In this document: positions 53,127 to 63,690 of the stretch, piece by piece
Layout of the letters: each line of letters opens with the position of its first letter
Numbering within the stretch: position 1 is the first letter of the stretch
Origin: Shinisaurus crocodilurus
Lineage: Eukaryota; Chordata; Lepidosauria; Squamata; Shinisauridae
DNA: 64,000 nucleotides
Assembly (NCBI GenBank): GCA_021292165.1
Contig: CM037877.1
Location: 306,780,063-306,844,062 of the forward strand
Reading direction: 5' to 3'
Translations under genes and position numbers: made by a program
Notes under the pieces: model-generated
Database searches by the model: none
Told to the model about the DNA's origin: nothing
The model's input: the letters and a program-made list of their open reading frames with translations, nothing else

Positions 53127-53260
53127 CAGTATTCTCCAACCTTGGGTCCCAGATGCTTTTGGCCTACAACTCCCAGCATGCCCCAGCCAGCTACGCTGGC
53201 TGGGGCATGCTGGGAGTTGTAGGCCAAAAGCATCTGGGGACCCAAGGTTGGAGAACACTG
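53127..53260. mobile_element. Palindromic hAT-like MITE, very well preserved
   Basis: A 134-bp foldback with perfect 41-bp arms (53151-53191 against 53195-53235) around a TAC loop. TIRs CAGTATTCTCCAACCTTGGG and CCAAGGTTGGAGAACACTG. Flanking octamers do not match clearly. Confidence 0.9.
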
Positions 53261-53981
53261 CGCTAGTAGTGGGCCACGGCAGCGGCACCCTTGCATTGGA
53301 GGGAGCCCTATTGCTACCCCAGCATAATTGTTGGATGGATGGCCTCGTTCTCTGCTGGCACAAGGGAGCTTCGGAGCAATCTGTTCCTACCCATCCAGCA
53401 GATGTAAGCGAGGAATAAGATGCCTGTGTAATAACCTGTCTTGGCTCTGAGGCTTCCAGCCTTTGCACATAATTTCTGACTCATTTTATGCCTCCTGAAA
53501 TGTCTTTATGTGTGATTTTCTGGCGATTCCTCATTATTTTTATTGCCGGCCATTAGTCCGTGTGCCGATTGTGTCCACCTCTGGCCTGTCTCCCATTTAG
53601 AGCTTCGCCTCGGCGGGATGAGTCTTCCCATGCCAGAGGTTCTTTCTTTCTGACTGCCAGCTCCCTCCCAGAAGTTAAAGCTCCCCCCCGCCCACACTGG
53701 CATTGTCTTCCACGAGGCTCAGACAACCCAAGCTGCAATTAAGCACGGCTTCTGCTTTTGACAGCTTTGTTTTCCTTCCCCAGGGAGCCACAGCAGTTCC
53801 TCCAAACCCAAAGCCCTTCAAACTAAGCAAGAAGAATCCAAAAAAGCTCAAGATTGCCATAGAGATCTGTAGAGTTAGGACCTCAGATTTGAGTGGCTTA
53901 CTGTGGCTCCCCCCCCCCATGGAATAGCCCCTAGTGCCGGTGGAGTCCGGTCCGTGTAAAGCAGGGGTGGGCAACATGTAG
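53261..53981. other. Unassigned; AT-rich patch 53465-53600
   Basis: GCACATAATTTCTGACTCAT then TTTATGCCTCCTGAAATGTC and CCTCATTATTTTTATTGCCG form a repeat-free patch that could be a conserved noncoding element. No exon was recognised. Confidence 0.3.
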
Positions 53982-54245
53982 CTAGATGGAACAACTATCA
54001 GGTGGATCCACAATTGGCTGCAGAATCAGACTCAAAGAGTGCTTATCAATGGTTCCTTCTCAAGCTGGGGAGAGGTAACGAGCGGGGTACCACGGGGCTC
54101 GGTCCTGGGCCCGGTGCTCTTCAACATTTTTATTAATGACTTGGATCAGGAGGTACAGGGAATGCTTATCAAATTTGCAGATGACACAAAGTTGGGTGGA
54201 ACAGCTAATACTCTGGAAGACAGAAACAAAATTCAAAGCGATCTT
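53982..54245 (+). pseudogene. CR1 reverse transcriptase fragment, no 3' end
   Basis: A 264-bp internal CR1 piece with motif B (SGVPRGSVLG) and motif C ([10 protein letters not shown]) in one frame (54039-54299). It keeps the four bases AATA that the 45101-46435 copy lost. It lacks the 3' end, which is unusual for target-primed insertion and implies later deletion or recombination. Confidence 0.9.
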
Positions 54246-54379
54246 GTCCTTTGCTTCAAGCAGCCAAATGTCTTGGGCTGGCCCTGCCGGCACACATAAT
54301 TCAACAATAGAATTATTTTGTTAATAAACTTTATGATTAAGTACCTAGTAGTAAATGAACACAAACTCTGCCATACTCC

Positions 54380-54438
54380 TCGGCCAGCCTGCCCCAACCC
54401 GGTACCCTCCAGACGTGTTGGACTCATTCCCATTATTC
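54380..54438. mobile_element. Half of a palindromic MITE next to CR1
   Basis: CGGCCAGCCTGCCCCAACCC then GGTACCCTCCAGACGTGTTG is the left half of a CAGCCTCTCCCAACC-type element. Its other half is missing where the CR1 at 54439 begins. Confidence 0.5.
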
Positions 54439-55133
54439 ATAGAATCATAGAATAGTTGGGAGGGGCCCACAAGGCCATCGAGTCCAACCCCCTCCTCAAT
54501 GCAGGAATCCAGGTCAAAGCATCCCTGACAGATGGCCGTCCAGCTGCACCTCGAATGCCTCCAGAGTGGGAGAGCCTACCGCCTCCCTAGTAATTGGTTC
54601 CATTGTCGTATTGCTCTAACAGTCAGGAAGTTTTTCCTGATGTTCAGGTGGAATCTGGCCTCCTATAACTTGAGCCCATTATTCCATGACCTGTACTCTG
54701 GGATAGTCGAGAAGAGATCCTGGCCCTCCTCTGTGAGACAACCTTTCAAGTACTTGAAGAGTGCTATCATACAGTATTTCCCCTCAGTCCTCTTCTGAAG
54801 GCTCAACATGCCCAGTTCTTTCAGTCTCTCCTCATAGGGCTTTGTTTCCAGTCCCCTGATTATCTTTGTTGCCCTCCTCTGAGCCCTTTCCAGTTTGTCT
54901 GCATCATTCTTAAAGTGTGGTGCCCAGAACTGGACGCAGTACTCAAGATGAGGCCGAACCAGTGCTGAGTAGAGGGGAACTAGTACTTCCCACGATTTGG
55001 AAGCTATACTTCTATTAATGCAGCCCAAAATAGCATTTGCCCTTTTTGCAGCCGCATCACATTGTGTGCTCATATTCAGCTTGTGATCTCCAGCAATTCC
55101 AGGATCTTTCTTGCTTGTAGTATCATCTAACAC
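54439..55133 (-). mobile_element. CR1 LINE, 5'-truncated
   Basis: Starts with ATAGAATCATAGAATAG at 54441 and reads about 695 bp of the CR1 3' region on the minus strand. The frame 55196-54663 covers KKDPGIAGDHKLNM to LFSTIPEYRSWNNGLKL. Confidence 0.92.
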
Positions 55134-55964
55134 ATCTGAATGGCCCCAGCTGGGAGAAGGCTGGCCCAGCCTACTACGAGTCCCAGCCACTTCCATGGGG
55201 ATAAGGTAGGAGCTGGTTGGGGAGAGGATGTTATAGCAGAAGAGACAGGAGAAGGCGCTTTAGAGGCCCTGATCCTGTTACTCCAGTTTCATTCGGGACT
55301 TTCTCTCTGTTTCTCTTTGCTTGCAAATGAATACAGATAAAGACATTTTTACTTTCTTCACCATGTGCAGGTGGGTGGGGGGACTCCTGGGCGGTTCTCA
55401 CAAGGGCACCGCATTTGCCAGCAGTACTCCAGAGTGTGACTGCTGAAATAATCAGTGCCCTGAAATTGAAATCAATGCATGGAATTGTGGCTGCCCCCGC
55501 CCCGCCCCGCCCTCTGTGAGTTGAGGCTCCCAGGAGCAGGGCTAAGCCCCTGAGTAATGGGAGAGGAGAGAGGGAAGCGGGGGCCATTCCGCCTGCCTTG
55601 CCACCCAAAAGACTTGATTCTTTGCCTCTCCCCTCCCCAGAGCCAGATGAAAATACTATGAATGAATGAAGGTTCTCTGCTGTTGCAACTGAATGCCAGG
55701 ATCTGACATGAGGGTTTCCCACTTTTTTCCTACCCAGTGTTGCTGTGGGTTTTGCAGCCGCATGGCAGAGGTCCAGCAGGTGAAGGTGTTGCCCTCATAA
55801 CGGAAACAGGAAAAGGGGTAGGAAAAAAGCAACACTTTTTTTTTATGATGAGGAAATGCTCAAGCATTGGGGTGGGGTGGAGGAGAGCTTTTTATTGTAG
55901 AAAAAGTTTAGGCGATTAAGCTGGGACATGATGGAGGCCTATAAAATTACGCATGGTGCGGCGG
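55134..55964. other. Unassigned
   Basis: CCCGCCCCGCCCCGCCC at 55496 and a T-run at 55836. No exon was recognised. Confidence 0.35.
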
Positions 55965-56530
55965 GCCTAGTTGCGTCAGCTCCACTGGCTTCTCCTTTGC
56001 TTCTGGGCTCAGGTCAAAGCTGTTTTTAGCCTTGAGAGTCCTCCTAAAAGGCTTAGGAACAGGCTACCTTAGTGGCCACTTCCTCCCAGCCAGGCCTGGC
56101 TGGGAACTGAGATTAAGGACAGAAAAAGGTGCTCTTGGCAGCACTGTGGTGAGTTTTGCTGAGTTAGTGCAAGAGGCAGAGCCTGTCCTGGGTTGGTGCC
56201 CTCCCAGCTAAACTTCATCAGGCTCCCTCCTTTTGTCCCTTTTGCCAGAAATGGAAAACATATTTTTTTTATTTCCATGGGCGTTTACTGTGTAAAACCT
56301 AGTTTTGCTACTGCCAGTTTTAATGTATAGCACCTTTCAGTCGGCCTCCTGTTATGTTCTTGTTTGTTTTGACTGTGGTCTTTAAATGTATGTTCTTTGC
56401 TATCGCTTTTAGAACGGTTTGTTGTACTTACACTTTTCTTGATTCTATGACATGGTTTTATGATGCTGCTCGATGCGGCTCTGGGTACTTTTGGTAGAAA
56501 AGCAGGATATAAATTAATAATGATAAGAGA
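55965..56530 (+). mobile_element. L2-like LINE 3' region
   Basis: CAGCTCCACTGGCTTCTCCT (55978) is the HWL-type L2 block; the 3' end GATGCGGCTCTGGGTACTTT then AGAAAAGCAGGATATAAATT with AATAATGATAA closes it. Heavily decayed between. Confidence 0.65.
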
Positions 56531-56882
56531 CATTTTTCTCCTGGTCTCATGATAAATTTGGTGCCACTCAACAAAGCTGCCTGGTGGTGCTTTCAGGACT
56601 GCCAAAAGGATAAGAATAAGAATGCAACCATTTATTTAATTGCTTTAGACATTTCCATCCTGATTTTTAGATCTGGCCAAAGCGGGTAGATCCATCTCCA
56701 GCATCCTGGTTTCCCACCGTGTCTTCACGAGATGCCTTTGGGGATCTCACACATCAGGCACAAAGGGAACCTCCCTCTCCCGCTGTTTGCCCCCCAGTAT
56801 TTGCTTCTCCAAGGTGCACTGGTGTCTCCATTCCATGCAATCTTGGGTCACTAGCTGCTAGTAGACGCTGTCCAGTTCCTTT
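56531..56882. other. No feature recognised
   Basis: AT-rich at the left edge; no exon or repeat was named. Confidence 0.35.
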
Positions 56883-57030
56883 ATAAGAATGTCCCTGCCA
56901 GGTCAGACCAAGGTATTCCATCAAGTCAGGTATTCCATCCTGTTTCTCACAGTGGTTGGCCTGCATACCCCAAGGCCATAGCCCTCCCTCCGCTATTCTT
57001 GCCCCCTCCCCCCAACTGGCCTCCAGAAGT
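56883..57030 (-). mobile_element. CR1 subfamily-2 fragment (reverse)
   Basis: ATAAGAATGTCCCTGCCAGG then CAGACCAAGG and TGTTTCTCACAGTGGTTGGC: reversed CR1 3' end, decayed. Confidence 0.6.
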
Positions 57031-57084
57031 TATATTTCATACGATGATGATGATTCCCTGGCACAAGGTATGTCCATATTCACT

Positions 57085-57320
57085 AGTTCAGGTGGGTTTT
57101 TAAAAAGGACTGGACACAGTCGTGGAGATGTCTGCCTACAGCTATTATATCTTGTGATTGCTAAATGGAACCTCCTTGGTCTGAGGCAGTGTATCTCTGG
57201 ATGCCAGGTGCTGGGGGCAAATAGCAAGGGAAGGGCTTTAATGTTCATATCCTGATCGCTGGCTTCCCGGAGGCATCTTTTCTAATCACTGTTGGAACAA
57301 GAATGCAGGACTAGTAGACG
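57085..57320 (+). mobile_element. CR1 subfamily-2 3' region
   Basis: GGGTTTTTAAAAAGGACTGG (57093), CTATTATATCTTGTGATTGC (57140), GGATGCCAGGTGCTGGGGGC (57199) and AATGCAGGACTAG (57302) keep the CR1 order. It faces the reverse fragment at 56883. Confidence 0.7.
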
Positions 57321-57414
57321 CTTTCTTGTCTCCTGGTATTTTTCTGCCTCGCCTTCTCCTGCCCAAGCAGTCTCCTCCCTCTTGCTACTTCATCAGTGCT
57401 TTCCCTCCTCTAAG

Positions 57415-57510
57415 GGCTGCCGAAGTAATTGCATTGTTGATTAAGGAATTCCTCTAATGAACCTGAAATTACAGCCTCTAATTGCGCCTGTGATTAGGAG
57501 CCAGCTTCCC
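57415..57510. other. Possible conserved noncoding element
   Basis: Homeodomain-like cores packed in 95 bp: GAAGTAATTGCATTGTTGAT, TGATTAAGGAATTCC, CTCTAATGAACC, GAAATTACAG, CTCTAATTGCGCC, TGTGATTAGGAG. No repeat and no frame. The best single regulatory candidate of the window on motif density. Confidence 0.35.
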
Positions 57511-57959
57511 ACCCTCAGCAGGCCGTGGATCCTCATTGCCTGGCACTCGCTGGGAAGATGCATGAAGGCGGCTCGGGGACTGGGGCGGGCACAGATTGGG
57601 CATGGCCGAGGCCGCCTCTTCTCTGCCCTCTGCCTCCTGCCTGGCTGCTCTGCACCAGTGGTCTCCTCGGCACCCTCTCCCCGGTTGCCAGCTTTCGCCC
57701 AAGGGGAAACCCTTGCCATTTGCAAATATTTCTTTTATTAACAGGAGTACCTGAAATGCAGGGCTGGAAGCAGAGGGGCTCAGCAGGGCCCGAGCAACGG
57801 AAGCAGCGTGGCCCCACCCAGCACCAGGCGCACTGATGTCTCGCTTCCCTGTGGGGATGAGGACGCTGCTTGTGCACAGAGCACAGCTGCCTGCCCCACA
57901 CATACTGCAGGCAAGCCAGGGAGCCGCTGTGGGGGTCTGCACAGATGCCGTGTGGCTAG

Positions 57960-58150
57960 GAACATCGGAAGCCGCCTGAGACAGAGTCAGACCTGCTTGG
58001 TCTGCCTAGCCCAGTGCTGTCGACGCTGACTGGCAGCAGCGGCTCTCCAGGGTTCGGGGCAGGAGTTTTTTACAGCCCTGCCTGGAGATGCCACTCGGGA
58101 TTGAACCGGGGACCTCCCGCATGACAAGCAGGGGCGCGGCCCTCCCTGCT
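57960..58150 (-). repeat. tRNA-derived SINE (reverse)
   Basis: GGAACATCGGAAGCCGCCTG, GAGTCAGACCTGCTTGGTCT, CTGACTGGCAGCAGCGGCTC, then GGATTGAACCGGGGACCTCC (reversed B box and tRNA head). The clearest copy of the family also seen at 5010 and 40566. Confidence 0.75.
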
Positions 58151-58179
58151 GGGCCCACGAGACCAAATGGGAGTGATGG

Positions 58180-58560
58180 TCTTCCCGCCCAGGGCCAATG
58201 ACCTCGGCTCGGCTCCAGACGGGAAAGACGGCCCCCCTCTTCCGCTCGGCCCCCCACCCCCATTTCTTCCAGGCAGGCATCGGGCAGAGCCAGGGAGAGC
58301 GCCCAGACGTGCTCACACTCGGGATCGGACCGGTGGCCACATTGAGGCTCGGGGTGGCCTTTCCCCCCGAGCGTGGCCAGTGCCTCCAGTGACGGCCGCT
58401 TGCTGCATGGGCCTCGGCCTCTTCGCCGGCGCCATCGGCCACGCTGCGCTGCAGGAGCCTTGCCTGCTGTCCAGTGCCCGCGCTCGGGATGCACGGCGGT
58501 CCTGGGAATGGGGGGGACGCAAGGCCGGCGAAAGTCCTGCCACACGTTGGAGGGTCGCCT
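58180..58560. other. GC/CpG-rich patch
   Basis: Short CpG-rich segment (GGCGCCATCGGCCACGCTGC near 58429). Overlapping frames on both strands have no domain. Could be a small CpG island, but no core promoter motifs line up as at 26 kb. Confidence 0.35.
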
Positions 58561-58629
58561 TCATTTATTTGTTTATTTTGTTCTGAAAATGCCTATAATG
58601 GCACCCCTCAGTTTTTTTAAAACACACAC

Positions 58630-58960
58630 CAGCCTCTCAGCTTCTGTAGAATAAAACAGTAAGAACAGCAAGAGCACCACAGAGATAATACAGCCATTGA
58701 AGCAGACCCTTGACATCCGGCAGAATACAGAATCAAGGCTGACCTACGTGACATGCTGAAACGCCCAGGCAAATGAAAAGGTCTTTGCCTGCTGCTGAAA
58801 TGACCTGCAATAAAATAAAAAAATAAAATAAAAACATAAGTAGGTGCTAGATGAGCCTCTCCAACATAGAGAGCATTCCACAGATGGGGTGCCGCCGCCA
58901 CCAAAAAGGCCCAGGCCCTCCAAGGTGGAGGAGGAGGGCTCAGAAGACGACCACAGAGTC
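58630..58960 (-). mobile_element. L2-like LINE fragment (reverse)
   Basis: GGCAAATGAAAAGGTCTTTG, CCTGCAATAAAATAAAAAAATA and AGAGCATTCCACAGATGGGG then AAAAAGGCCCAGGCCC match, in order, a region of the reptile L2-like LINEs read in reverse. Confidence 0.5.
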
Positions 58961-59145
58961 TGGGCAGGCTCGTGTGATACAAGACAGTCTGTGGGGTCCC
59001 GGGGTCTCAAGCCACGGCGATGGGTCTCTTTCACCTCTGCGTCCCGAGGGCTCCTTGACCCCGCACCCATGTGCGTTCTGTGCAGGACTCTTCGTGCCCT
59101 CCTCCTGCTTATCCATGTTGCATTTGAGGAACACAATTTTGGAAC

Positions 59146-59281
59146 ACGAGTCCTTGGTCTCGAGTCCCGAGTCGAGTTTCGAGTCCCATTAAAAATATTG
59201 GGACTCGAGTCTGACTCGAGTCACAGGGGCGACTCAGTCCGACTCACGAGTCGAGTCCTCGAGTCCGAGTCCCCATCCCTG
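59146..59281 (-). mobile_element. GACTCG hAT-like element, copy C (end fragment)
   Basis: In reverse orientation, the left-end subunit of copies A and B: ends CATCCCTG at 59281 and breaks off at CCAAGGACTCGT, so the opposite terminus is missing. Shares the TATTTTTAATGGGACTCGA core. Confidence 0.88.
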
Positions 59282-60170
59282 GTATGTGCCATATTTTAGC
59301 TGAGCTTCGGGATTAGTCAATGGCTCATTCAACCTCTGCATACACTTAAATTAAATAGTATATGCATCTGAGCAATGGCCATTCTTCCTCCCGCTGGGAG
59401 AGCAGCGGGGCTTTCCCAGCAGGGGAGGTTGCCCTGGGGCTACGGGTCACACCAGCCATCTTTCTCTGGGCGCACGCATGCATATGCATAGCCAATGCAC
59501 AGAGCGCATGGGTGAGTGAGGCACATCTGCTCCCCTCTCCCCCAATCGCCTTCATCTGTCATGCCTGCTTCACCATTCCCGGCAGTGCCTCGCCTCGCCT
59601 CGCCTCGCCTTGCCCTGCCCTGGCAAAGCCATTTAGTGTATTAAAATTTCATAAGCCCGTCTGAGGTGGAAGCAAAGGAGGCCGTTTTGTTCTCGCATCT
59701 CAGGCAAGCTGTGGGAGGGGAGCAGGAGCGGTGGCTGGCTGCTGTGAAGCGTGGAGGGGCAACAACGAGGGGCTTGGAAAAATGCTCGGGCAGAGGAGAG
59801 CATGCTGGGATCTGTAGTTCCTCAGAGCAGGAAGTACACTGGTGTGGCCATGTGGCATTCCCCCTGGCACCCACCACACTGAGCTTCCCCAAATCGGAAT
59901 GAGGTTCATAGGACTGGCAAATCTGCAGCGGGGACTCCATCTCACGTAAGGAAGATCCCAAGAGAACCCCTCCTCTTGCTACACCGTTACAGACTTTTAG
60001 GTCCAGCAATTATTCGGGAAGTGCAGGGCGATTCCCCCCTTGAGACCAATGTGTTTTTTTTGCATTTCCACGCTCTGTCAGTGTTGCGAACAGAAAACCT
60101 ACACATTGGCTTAACAATAGCTCTCGGCTGCTTCCCATGCGGCTGCATGAACAGGGCACCTACTATTCAT
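59282..60170. other. Unassigned
   Basis: (CCTCG)n, about four units, at 59587-59609. GAGCATGCTGGGATCTGTAG near 59798 may be a MITE arm. No exon was recognised. Confidence 0.35.
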
Positions 60171-60310
60171 GCAATCCTAGGCATGCCTACTCAGGAGTAA
60201 GCCCCGCTGAGTTCACGCACTGCCCAGTAGGTGAAGTGTCAGGGCCGGCCCCACCACTCTGCAAAGTGAAGCAGTCGCCTCAGGTGGCAGGCGCTGGGAG
60301 CAGCAGTGAG
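60171..60310. repeat. Repeat fragments: TACTCAGGAGTAAG and hAT end
   Basis: GCATGCCTACTCAGGAGTAA (60181) belongs to the repeat also at 1003 and 32530. CAGGGCCGGCCCCACC (60240) with CGCCTCAGGTGGCAGGCGCT is a one-sided hAT MITE. Confidence 0.5.
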
Positions 60311-60539
60311 GGGCTGGCGGGGAGCGCTGTGGGCCACGCGGCCGGCCCTGCTCCACCGCGCTTGCTTGCTGCCTTCTGGCGCAGGGGAGGAGGCCGCCCC
60401 ATTGCCCGGGCGGAAGAAAGGGCCAGCTAAGCGCCCAGTCGGCAAAGTTAGGGAAGGCCGCTGTTGGATAATTAAAACTGCAGTCAAAACCTATGGCTCA
60501 TGTTTCACCAGGTAACTGGGTGAAATGGTTAAGATCACT

Positions 60540-61010
60540 GATACGTTCTAGGGTGGTTTTCCTAGAAGGTACTCAGTGAATTATTAACAGCCTGAACAGG
60601 AAGTGGGCGTAGCTCCCAGCTTCTTCCTCTTTCTGTTCAGACTCGAGTGAGCGTGGCACCACCAGGTTGTTGTCTCCACGTGGTCCTTGTAGCAGCATGT
60701 AGCCAGAGTTGCTGGTCTGAACTCCACAAGTTCAGACCCCAAGTAACTACAAATGTACTTGTAACGAACTGTAAGAAACGCTTTTAAGCCTGCCTGAATG
60801 AAACTGCATAATCTGAATGAGTAAATGTTACTTTTAACTTTTACAAGACTGTGTCTCTGATTATTGTTCTGAGGGAGAGAAAAGGGGGCAAAACCAGGGA
60901 AATCCAGTCTGCCTTAAGCATCCTGGATCACCAAATGCTAACTGGCTAACACTAGCCAAATCTAAGCTTCTTTTAAGCTGGAAAGGGACTCTACTCTGCT
61001 GATCTCACTA
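60540..61010 (+). mobile_element. LTR-like sequence, tentative
   Basis: ACAAATGTACTTGTAACGAA, TTACTTTTAACTTTTACAAG and ACTGTGTCTCTGATTATTGT resemble the R-U5 end of an LTR, but no TATA box, AATAAA or terminal TG/CA pair could be fixed. Confidence 0.25.
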
Positions 61011-61646
61011 ACGTGAGATAGGAAGGATATTACTCCACAATATAGCCTCTCCTAGTATCTTTCTCAAGTCCCAACAGCCGCTCTGCTTACCGTGCAGCCT
61101 CTCGTAAAGGCGCGAAGGCGTGGGCGGGAGGAAACGAGGCGGGGGACTTCCTTTCTGGGTGAGGAGGGGTCCCGTTCAAGAAAGGAGGGGGCGTGGGTGG
61201 GCAGAACAGATGCTTCTCCCCCACCCCAGTTCACGTTCCTCCTGCACCCTCTTCCCCAGGCAGGGCTCCAATACCAGACACGAGCCTGGCAGAGAGAGAA
61301 ATGCTGCCACAGCCAATTTGGCCTTCTCTTGGCACAGTCGCCCTGTCCTCCACTAGGACTGTAACACCTCTGGGCAGGGGCTGTGCCCCTGTGGTGCTCT
61401 GCACAGCACCTAGGGGTCCGTGTGACCACTGCACCGAAGTGAAACGGCCGCACGGATGGCAGTGGCGGCAGCCGGGCAGGTCGATGTGGCAGCCGTGAGC
61501 TCTGCAGGCTCTGCCCACGGGACGCCCCCGGAATGGGGACTCCACCAGCACCCTGGGCATTTCCCTTCTTCTGCCTGGGTAGGACTAGCTGCCCCCGCTG
61601 CGGTGCTGAAGGCCTCCGCCCCGCCCTTTCACCGGGCTGCGTTCTG
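61011..61646. other. Unassigned
   Basis: AGGACTGTAACACCTCTGGG then CAGGGGCTGTGCC (61354) is an L2/SINE tail fragment. No exon was recognised. Confidence 0.3.
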
Positions 61647-61782
61647 CAGGGCTCTCCAACCGTGGGTCCCCAGATGTTGCTGGCCTACAGCTCCCAGTAT
61701 ACCCAGCCAGCACGGCTAATGGCAAGGGATTCTGGGAGCTGTAGTCCAGAAACATCTGGGGACCCACAGTTGGAGAGCCCTG
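61647..61782. mobile_element. Palindromic hAT-like MITE
   Basis: CAGGGCTCTCCAACCGTGGG to CACAGTTGGAGAGCCCTG, same subfamily as 24353-24488. Flanking octamers do not match. Confidence 0.85.
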
Positions 61783-61854
61783 GCCTACCCGGAAGGGTGG
61801 GGGGAGGGGTCCATCTCTCAGGCCCGCTTGCGCTCGCCGCCAGCCGCCCGCATC

Positions 61855-61995
61855 TCCCTTCCATACGCGCCAGTCATTAATATTAATCTGAGCTGAATAA
61901 TTCACTGGCTGTTTAGGATCCTATTGTTTAAGTCCACCTCATGCTGTTCTCGTCAGTCATTATGAAGAGACTCTCCAGAGAAGCTGCCCTAAATC
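61855..61995. other. Possible conserved noncoding element
   Basis: CAGTCATTAATATTAATCTG (61871), GCTGAATAATTCACTGGC, CCTATTGTTTAAGTCC (61920) and CGTCAGTCATTATGAAGAG: SOX/FOX- and homeodomain-like motifs in repeat-free sequence. Confidence 0.3.
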
Positions 61996-62304
61996 TTCCT
62001 CTCTCCTCGCGCACGCCGAGCACGCCCGATGGCACGGCGCCCGGCAGGAAGCGCAGGCGGGCCCATGGCGGGCCGGTCCCTCCTGCTCATGTTGGGCCAA
62101 CAGGGCCAGGGAGAAGGAGGGAAGCCTGTCCGGCATTCAGAGGAGAGCAAGGGGAGGTGATGAAATGTCCCCGGCGCATTTCCAGGGTCATCCTTGGACA
62201 TCCGCACAGCAAATGAGAGGGATGGAGCGGGGGAGCGGGCGCCTCAGGTGTACCTCAGGCAAACCAGACTGATAGAAGATCCATTCGCAGAAAGCACAGA
62301 ATCA

Positions 62305-62343
62305 AGATGGGCGATAAATAAATATAAATAATAATAATAATAA

Positions 62344-62374
<31 letters not shown>

Positions 62375-62485
62375 AAGAGTTGGAACATTGTGTTGTTTTG
62401 CTGTGTTTTAATTGTACATCGCCCAGGGTGGCCGGGTGACCGGCCAGATGGGCGATTGATAAATATAATAAATAAAATAAAAATA
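62305..62485 (+). mobile_element. Two L2-like tails with AAG/AAT repeats
   Basis: GATGGGCGATAAATAAATAT then (AAT)n and (AAG)n at 62325-62378, followed by TTGTACATCGCCCAGGGTGG, CCGGCCAGATGGGCGATTGA and AATAAATAAAATAAA. The two ends of the L2 3'UTR are 100 bp apart, so the second may have inserted into the first. Confidence 0.8.
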
Positions 62486-62830
62486 AAATTTCAACATTCG
62501 CCATTTTAAGATCCTCTCTCAGCCGTCGGGGCCGAGGACAGGAGATGGTTCTCCAGTGGCCCCCCGTTCTGGAAAGTTCCAATAGGGGTGCAGGGACAGC
62601 CGCCACCAGCCCCTCTCTCCCCCCCCCTTGTGCACTCATCCACACATCTCACTCACTCTGTGTGCGCATGTGTGTTTGCGGGAAACAAGCAGAACAGGCG
62701 ATAATTTGAAAGAACCGGCAAGGCAAGCCCCGCCCCCCCCGCTTCCAGCCCACAAGCGCTTCCTCTCCTCCTGAGTGACAGGCAGGGCAGGCTACATTTA
62801 TAACCCGGAGTCCCACTTAGAAGTTTAGAC

Positions 62831-62940
62831 CAGTGTTCTCCAACCTTGGGTCGCCAGATGTTTTGGGCCTACAACTCCCAGCATGCCCCATGGGAGTTGT
62901 AGGCCCAAAACATCTGGCGACCCAGGATTGGAGAACGCTG
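62831..62940. mobile_element. Palindromic hAT MITE with perfect TSD
   Basis: A 110-bp element CAGTGTTCTCCAACCTTGGG to CAGGATTGGAGAACGCTG, flanked by perfect GTTTAGAC (62823-62830 and 62941-62948). Arms GGCCTACAACTCCCAGCATG / TGGGAGTTGTAGGCC. Confidence 0.95.
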
Positions 62941-62948
62941 GTTTAGAC

Positions 62949-63550
62949 AGACAAGTCCTGGCTGACACGTTCCACCCCCGACCCTGGAGCGACCCCTCTG
63001 CTCCCAGTAGCCAGAGAAGGCCGTGCGTTTTCTGACCCTCGCGTGTGCTTGTTTTTGACTGGATTGTGCTGGTGATGAACTGGACACGTCACTGGACATA
63101 GAAATTAGTGGAGCCAAGGCATTCAGTGTTAACTTCTTGGTTGCTGGCAAACAACCCTTAAATCACATTTGGAAGCCTATGTAAGGAATAACCAACATGG
63201 CATTATTACCGGTATTTAAGAAAATTCAGTATAACATGGAGGAGAGGGAGGAGCAAGCAAATGCAGAAGGAAGCAACACACAAAAGGCAGTGTGTAACAG
63301 ACCACTTACAGCATTCTTCTCACGTGCGCCACCTTTGAACTCCTCACGTGCTCTTTGTGCACATCTCTGACGGTTGTGATAAAGATTACTGAGGCAATTT
63401 CAAGCACTTTGTACACTTGAGATGCGCCTCATGTATGCTGAGGATTCCCGGGGCTCATCCTGCCTTGCTGCTCCCTGTCCGTCCCCCCGTCCCCCCCCCC
63501 CGCTCACCTCTTTCTGCTCAAGACTGACTTTTGCGCCCCTGGCTTTGTTG
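62949..63550. other. Unassigned
   Basis: C-run at 63490. No exon or repeat was recognised. Confidence 0.35.
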
Positions 63551-63554
63551 ACCA

Positions 63555-63690
63555 CACCTTATTTTATTTATTTATTTCATTTACTTATTTCATTTTTATA
63601 CCGCCCAATAGCCGAAGCTTTCTGGGCGGTTTACAGCAATTAACAAGACAGTCCCTGCCCACAGGCTTACAATCTAAAAAGACACGACAC
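63555..63690 (-). mobile_element. L2-like LINE 3' tail (reverse)
   Basis: TTATTTTATTTATTTATTTC, ACCGCCCAATAGCCGAAGCT, GGGCGGTTTACAGCAATTAA and CTGCCCACAGGCTTACAATC: the same reversed tail as 23940-24050. Confidence 0.75.

Noticed and set aside
53119..53268. 8-bp duplication around the 53127-53260 MITE (CTAG shared)
   Set aside because: The flanking octamers GCTAGGTG and CGCTAGTA do not align at the expected offset.
58180..58560. Second CpG-island promoter
   Set aside because: Short, with no aligned CCAAT, TATA or CRE motifs. Kept only as a GC-rich patch.
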